A stretch of DNA of 64,000 bases, taken from Mercenaria mercenaria (Eukaryota > Mollusca > Bivalvia > Venerida > Veneridae). Both the position numbers and the translations under genes were made by a program. The notes under the pieces were generated by a model, which did not search any database, was not told the origin of the DNA, and saw only the letters and a program-made list of their open reading frames with translations. Of this stretch, positions 60,081 to 64,000 are shown piece by piece. Location of the stretch: positions 1-64,000 of the forward strand of contig NW_026461805.1 in the NCBI RefSeq assembly GCF_021730395.1, read 5' to 3'. Numbering within the stretch: the first letter of the stretch is position 1; every line of letters starts with the position of its first letter.

Positions 60081-61089
60081 TATGCTTGTTCAGTATGGTA
60101 CAAAATCTTATCTCAGGGTTTAAAAAAATACATTGTAAAGTACTTAAAATAAAATGGTTAGATGTGTACTTAATCTTGATTCCAGAACCTATATTGGTTT
60201 TGAACATTTTAAATATCTTACCTGTTTACCACTTGAGAAAGGAGTTTAATATTTGATGTTGTTTCGTGTTTTCAAGTTCAGAAACAATATGGCCCCTAGG
60301 TATATGGATGAATTAAGAAGTTACTTTTGATTGCAACCTTAAAATGATGCAATTTCTCTATTTTGTTGTTATATCTGATGGTAACCTATTCCATAGAACC
60401 TATGAAGCAAAATGATCTTGAGCACAGCTCTTTTACCTTTGGAAGACGATAACCGCTTTTGTTTCTAAATCTATTGTTGTATTTATGCACAGAATCTTTG
60501 GCTACAATCAAAAGTAACTTCTTAAACAGTTTTTATCGGATGTCTACTGCATTTCTATCAAACTATTTTTTAAGTGCCGTTGTTTGTTTCGGCTAAGGCA
60601 TATCTAAATATTTTACTAGTTTCTAATTTTAAGCATCTAATTCCATAGCATTCTTACAGTGCAATTTGCACTTACCTTCTAAAAACATGGTTTCTATTAA
60701 CCGGTATTATTGTGATTAAGTAGTTCTGTGATATTTTTTATTTGTTAAATTTGTCCACTAGATTTTTATCTTTACAAATTATATTCGATCTGCTGTGATA
60801 ATTACATTTCAAAGTTCAGTTGTTGTCAGAATAATTTGTATATTTAATATATGGATAACGTAACACATAAGCACAGATAGTGCTTGACTCCCTTTTCAGG
60901 TTGTCATTGCTATCATTATTGTTGAATTGCTGTAAATAATAGAAATTGGGTCATTTGTGACTGATTTTGTGGATAGCTGGGTCCAAGCTTCGCACATTAT
61001 ATCATATACAAAAGTTAAAGGGAACCATATATTTGATAGAGCAAATACTCGTTGTAAAACGCTATGTTTAAATTTGAACCAATCAGAAA

Positions 61090-62170
61090 CAAGTTCTAAA
61101 AATAGCACATCTGCTGGGGTATAAATAGGCAGATGGATGACAGAGAGGGCATTTGGTATCCAGCGGTTGAAAAAGGTACATCGAGGATTCAACTAATAAT
61201 TTAAGGAGACTATTGCAGTTATCCTGTCAAGGCGGATACATTATTAAAAAGAAGACTGGAAGTTTATAGACTATAGCAAATATAGGCTGAGCATCGGAAA
61301 ACTGAGACAGAGACCCAGAGTTTGGTAATCTACTGAGATAGTAAGAAAGTTCCAGCTTATAGACGGTTCAGCAGTACTGGCGAAGACAGTAAGACATTAC
61401 AGCCAAGACATCGGGGATATACCTATATGGCAGTTGAATGCTACATATGATAGCCTATAGGCGCTGAGCATCCAGGAGTCAGGGCAATCCTATAGAGTTT
61501 GAGAGGACAGAGGCCGAGCATCTACGATAGGACTCGTATGTTGTTGATTCAAAGTCTGGCGGGAACTTCAACAAAAAGACTAGTCAAGCATAGAGTCTCC
61601 AGCCTATAGGAGTTTGAGCTAATCATTTTTAATTGAAAATTGTTAGTTTTGGTACACGAATCATTTAAGCAAGGTAGCCAGAGGAAAACTGTATATGAGA
61701 TATTTAGACTCACCAGCTGTACGTTTTAACAAGGGACATTCTACATCGTTTGTCAGCTAGTCTAAGACATAGTCACCTTAGCGATTGGACCCAAACCATT
61801 GTTCAAGATACTAAAGGCATAGGCACTTCCCTGGGTCATATAACCAGTATCCTGACAACTGTGATATGCAAATTAATTGTGATGTTATTGCAGTGCCTTT
61901 TAAATTTGCCTCTCTACGCCACGCCACCAATGCTATAAGGACGTCAGTGGAAATAAGCGCTGGCGCTTTATTGTGTTATCCTTGGTATCGAAAGCATGTC
62001 ATTCATCACTCTCTGTCTCTCTCTCTCTCTCCCTCTCTCTCTCTAACGGTAACCTCACGGCATGGCAGTATTTTGAATTATTAATAATAGGTTAAACAAT
62101 ATCTTTTCGTAGTTTGTTATTGAGAGGGAATGTAATGTGTAACCCTCACTATGTTCCCTTAACACCGGCT
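61090..62170 (+). other. TATA-box-led leader-like segment, possible fossil of an LTR-type element or of a promoter
   Basis: A good TATA box (TATAAATAG, 61120-61128) is followed by about 600 bp with three GAGCATC words (near 61288, 61467 and 61515) and CTATAG words, then short plus-strand ORFs at 61750-62084. It could be the promoter and 5' leader of an unknown transcript or the start of a decayed LTR-type element. No coding domain was identified with confidence, and it is clearly incomplete. Confidence 0.2.
62009..62044. repeat. CT microsatellite
   Basis: About 36 bp of nearly pure TCTCTC with one G and one CC interruption. Confidence 0.85.
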
Positions 62171-62219
62171 TAACAGGAATTATATTTTACAAGGCTATTA
62201 AATGGACGTCAAGTAAGAT

Positions 62220-62225
62220 TTTATT
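62220..62225 (-). terminator. Polyadenylation signal candidate for the receptor-tail gene
   Basis: AATAAA on the minus strand, about 285 nt after the TAA stop of the receptor-tail gene. Position and sequence fit a 3' UTR end. No transcript evidence is available. Confidence 0.4.
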
Positions 62226-62509
62226 TCTGGAATATATGAACACAATCATTTGAAGGTAGTTTGGCGAATTATAAATAAGTACACAAAGTAATTAGAATAT
62301 AAGGATACATCTTGTTATTACGGCAAAATGCTGAAAACAAAAGCATGTGTTTTTGTTGAAACCAGTTGTAAACAATGTCGTCCTAAATTCATTTTGCAAT
62401 TACATACATAGCAAAGTCTTGCTTATCTGTTTTGACTTTGTGGTCACTTTTGTTGACTGGTCTGTCCTCCTTAACTGAAACATGTTTTCCCCGAGTATCC
62501 CCACCTTAG

Positions 62510-63230
62510 TTAGCATTTGTTGCTCATACGAGATATCTCTCCTGCTAGGTTAACATTTACATACATGTTTGATCTTTCAATATCACGATTTTCACCATTG
62601 CTAGTGTTGTCTTGTCCTTCAGCTTGTCTGTTCAGCCTTTCTTTAGAGGGTGTACGACCCTGTTCGACTTCTTGCAAATGAACTTGTTTGGTAACTTTCC
62701 TTTAAATACATAATGATGATCTTAAATTGATGAGTAGTAAATGTACGACCCAGTTACAGTGTCTTACGGGAAAATGAGTTTTCATAAACACTGTGAGAAA
62801 GACGTTGATATTTCAGAAATGAAATTATTTAAATCTCAAAGGAGAAAGAAAATACTCGTACACAGAAGGTAGATCTATAATTACTGACTAAACTGGCTTA
62901 CATACATACATACTTAATATATGGTGTGTTGTTTAAGAGTACCACATATTCGTTTACATCGCGGATATTTGCGTAGTCGGTTTCAATCAAGATTGCCTTA
63001 AAGGTACTTACCTATTCTGATTTCGGGAGTCAGTAACTACATCATACATTTCTTGATATTCTTCATTTTTATCTGCTTTCAGCTGCTGATACATCTCTTC
63101 AGGCTTATCATTTACATACCTATTTAACTTTTCATATGCTTCGTTATGGGAATTGTTCTGTTGACCTTGCTCTGGTAACGAAATATATGGTTCCTGTTCA
63201 TGTGTTTTAGTATCTCTCGCAAACCGGCGT
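62510..63230 (-). CDS. Receptor cytoplasmic tail, last two coding exons (gene continues beyond right edge)
   Basis: Two minus-strand exons, 63230-63012 (acceptor GTGTTTCAG, donor ATAG|GTAAGT) and 62699-62510 (acceptor TTTAAAG, stop TAA at 62512-62510), join in phase 2. Together they give about 135 residues of hydrophilic protein starting RRFARDTKTHEQEPYISL and ending ISRMSNKC. Seven Tyr sit in signalling-type contexts: YISL, YEKL, YVND, YQQL, YQEM, YDVV, YVNV. Four fit YxxL/V (ITIM/ITAM-like) and two fit YxN (Grb2-SH2-like). The leading RRFAR looks like the basic stop-transfer flank just inside a membrane helix. This matches the C-terminal tail of a single-pass receptor; the ectodomain and membrane helix must lie at higher coordinates. 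The receptor class cannot be named from the tail alone. Confidence 0.75.
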
Positions 63231-64000
63231 CTGAAACACGATCAGGAATGAAAGCAAAGATCACCTTGTGTATATTCAGCATGTTTATATTGTCTCTAGG
63301 GTATCATTGTATCGTAAAATAATGATAACAATTTAAAAATATGTTAATATAACTTCTATTATATTGAAAAGATCTGCACACCAATAGGGCGGGCAGTATT
63401 TCTCAGGGCTTGCTGCACGTCTTAAACGTCATTGATATAGATCAAAGGCAGTGAGATAATAAAGATATTACTTCGTATATAGATATACCGAAAACACTGA
63501 ATCCATTTCGCTATACACTTTGTACAGAAAGGATAAAATCGTTTACTTTCATTTAATCATCATGGGAGTAATAATTTATAGGACGGCTCTTTCCTCGGGA
63601 ATGCACGCTCAATGTGACGTCACTCATAGAAACATGAAGATAATGGCGTCGATGGAAAAAATGCTTTCAACATTTGAAAACAGAATATTAAAAGAAACAT
63701 TTCATTATAACTTTGACTAATTGTTTTGACGGTAAAAATCAAAACTGAATCGACATAACTGTATGCCTTTTCACTTGATACAATGATATTTCAAACTTAA
63801 ACCAGGAACTTCTTTTTTATCAGAAAGCGAATTGCAATCAAACCTGAGCGGGTCTTTTTTGCCTGTTCTATTTAGCAATTGATAAGCTAGATATCTTGAC
63901 ATTTACTCGTGGAAAGCAAACCACTTACCATTGGTAGCAAGGTACCGTAAGAATGTCAATATAAGAAATGAATTCTATTTTTTGACGTTTACTGATGTAT
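63231..64000. other. Intron sequence of the receptor-tail gene
   Basis: No membrane-helix exon was found in these 770 bp. A perfect donor (CCAATG|GTAAGT on the minus strand, near 63927) has no matching open frame that joins exon 63230, so the next upstream exon is probably beyond the window. Confidence 0.35.

Noticed and set aside
60896-61192. 98-codon minus-strand ORF
   Set aside because: It lies antisense over the TATA-led segment, has no domain and no splice partner.

Overview
The window is eukaryotic, AT-rich, intron-rich and crowded with non-autonomous mobile elements. Satellite-cored elements that begin AACAAGAG and end in a GTGAGCTAA hairpin, a tRNA-headed SINE with a TATATAAA-type tail, and large introns filled with them point to a mollusc, most likely a bivalve. 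That assignment is inference from repeat style and protein type. There is no bacterial operon, CRISPR array or rRNA.

The main gene lies on the minus strand. It starts at 41808 and runs leftward through 15 consistent coding exons to 1874, where it leaves the readable part of the window. The first two exons give a signal peptide and short linker, and the other thirteen give nine fibronectin type III (FN3) domains, about 936 residues in all. Exon phases agree at every junction: domain boundaries are all phase 1, and introns inside domains are phase 0 or 1. No membrane segment or cytoplasmic part was found, so the 3' end should lie beyond the left edge. This is the ectodomain of a secreted or cell-surface adhesion/receptor protein, possibly a receptor-type tyrosine phosphatase or a related FN3 receptor.

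A second minus-strand gene is cut by the right edge. Its last two coding exons (63230-63012 and 62699-62510) encode a hydrophilic tail with seven tyrosine motifs (YISL, YEKL, YVND, YQQL, YQEM, YDVV, YVNV), typical of an SH2-recruiting receptor tail. The two genes may belong to one tandem receptor cluster, but no shared exon is visible to prove it.

Layout: 1-2240, 3' part of the FN3 gene plus a SINE; 2241-7820, intron with a satellite-cored element; 7821-19305, exons 13-8 separated by three satellite-cored arrays, a LINE relic and another tandem array; 19306-26688, an intron holding a three-level nest of elements and another array; 26689-31174, exons 7-3; 31175-40135, a 9-kb intron with a CACTA-like element, a SINE and several satellite-cored elements; 40136-41826, exons 2 and 1; 43837-44394, a clean MITE; 44870-46873, two opposed halves of a pogo-like DDE transposase; 47-57 kb, mostly unassigned AT-rich DNA with repeat relics; 57249-58468, a fold-back element made of CATCG-rich palindromes; 61-62 kb, a promoter-like relic; 62510-63230, the second gene's tail.
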